This document shows positions 63,921 through 64,000 of a DNA stretch of 64,000 nt, one piece after another. A model generated the notes under the pieces. It had not been told where the DNA came from. It did not search any database and worked only from the letters and a program-made list of their open reading frames with translations. Where the stretch lies: contig NZ_QEKM01000001.1 in assembly GCF_003096555.1 (NCBI RefSeq), positions 1,488,001-1,552,000 of the forward strand, written 5' to 3'. A program made the translations under genes and the position numbers. Each line of letters starts with the position of its first letter. The stretch's first letter is position 1. Source of the stretch: Simplicispira sp. 125 (lineage in GTDB: Bacteria; Pseudomonadota; Gammaproteobacteria; Burkholderiales; Burkholderiaceae_C).

Positions 63921-64000
63921 CACTTGCCCTCCGCTGCGCGCAGGCTATCGACCAGCTGATCGAGCTTATCGTTGCCCATGAAGCTACACATGTGGCGGTC
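63920..64000 (-). CDS. nuoE: NADH-quinone oxidoreductase subunit E, C-terminal end (cut by window)
   Basis: Only the last 26 codons are visible, ending [16 protein letters not shown] before the TGA that overlaps the nuoF start. Position immediately upstream of nuoF, and the acidic helix at the end, fit NuoE, whose 2Fe-2S domain would lie outside the window. The sequence alone is too short to prove it. Confidence 0.75.
   Translation of the reverse strand, partial: DRHMCSFMGNDKLDQLVDSLRAAEGK

Overview
The window is GC-rich betaproteobacterial chromosome, most like the Comamonadaceae (Acidovorax and relatives). This rests on the pyrG-kdsA-DUF1330-eno-ftsB order, the nuo operon followed by DUF2818 and DUF1178 genes, TAXI-TRAP transporters with a DUF1850 partner, many short coupled operons, and families of short palindromic repeats. 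I could not run a database search, so the taxonomic call is inference. No rRNA, tRNA, CRISPR array or transposase gene was found.

Layout. 1-3.1 kb: end of pyrG, then kdsA, a DUF1330 gene, eno and ftsB. 3.1-9.5 kb: hslO with a gamma-carbonic-anhydrase gene (minus), a DUF455 ferritin-like gene, a tandem pair of EAL-HDOD genes, and xerD (minus). 9.5-14.1 kb: a TAXI-type TRAP transporter (binding protein, fused permease, DUF1850 protein) and an AEC permease. 14.2-17.2 kb: queG (minus) diverging from tsaE-amiC. 17.4-27.1 kb: an accessory catabolic cluster comprising a cupin, a three-part DctPQM TRAP importer, a 2OG-Fe(II) oxygenase, a NIPSNAP-like protein, a class III CoA-transferase, an HMG-CoA-lyase-family lyase, an Asp/Glu-racemase-family enzyme, a GntR regulator, an isochorismatase-family hydrolase and a second cupin. 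27.2-32.1 kb: a small lipoprotein, a DedA protein, mutL, a decayed glycerophosphodiesterase gene and gdhA. 32.1-35.7 kb (minus): a GT20 synthase closer to GgpS than OtsA, a sucrose-phosphatase-like HAD enzyme and an MscS channel, together looking like an osmoprotection module. 36-44.8 kb: an MFS exporter, miaA, and an AttEFGH-like ABC system broken by an inverted hsp20 and carrying a PLP enzyme gene. 44.8-49.6 kb (minus): a complete branched-chain-amino-acid-type ABC importer. 49.9-52.7 kb: an MsbA-like ABC exporter, then DUF1178 and DUF2818 genes (minus). 52.7-64 kb (minus): nuoN to nuoE of respiratory complex I, cut by the window end.

Two things stand out. The first is the 17-27 kb cluster. 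Its enzymes suggest uptake of a carboxylate or amide, amide hydrolysis and/or hydroxylation, CoA activation, and retro-aldol cleavage to central metabolites. I cannot match this gene set to a named pathway, and its racemase-family member has an unusual active-site cysteine pattern. The second is a roughly 50-60 bp palindromic repeat found at least eight times. Five copies lie in frame inside genes (DUF455, mutL, miaA, and twice in an FtsX-type permease), adding about 20 residues each. Two longer MITE-like repeat families are also present.

Start codons were chosen from ribosome-binding sites, family N-termini and overlaps. Alternatives are noted where they matter.
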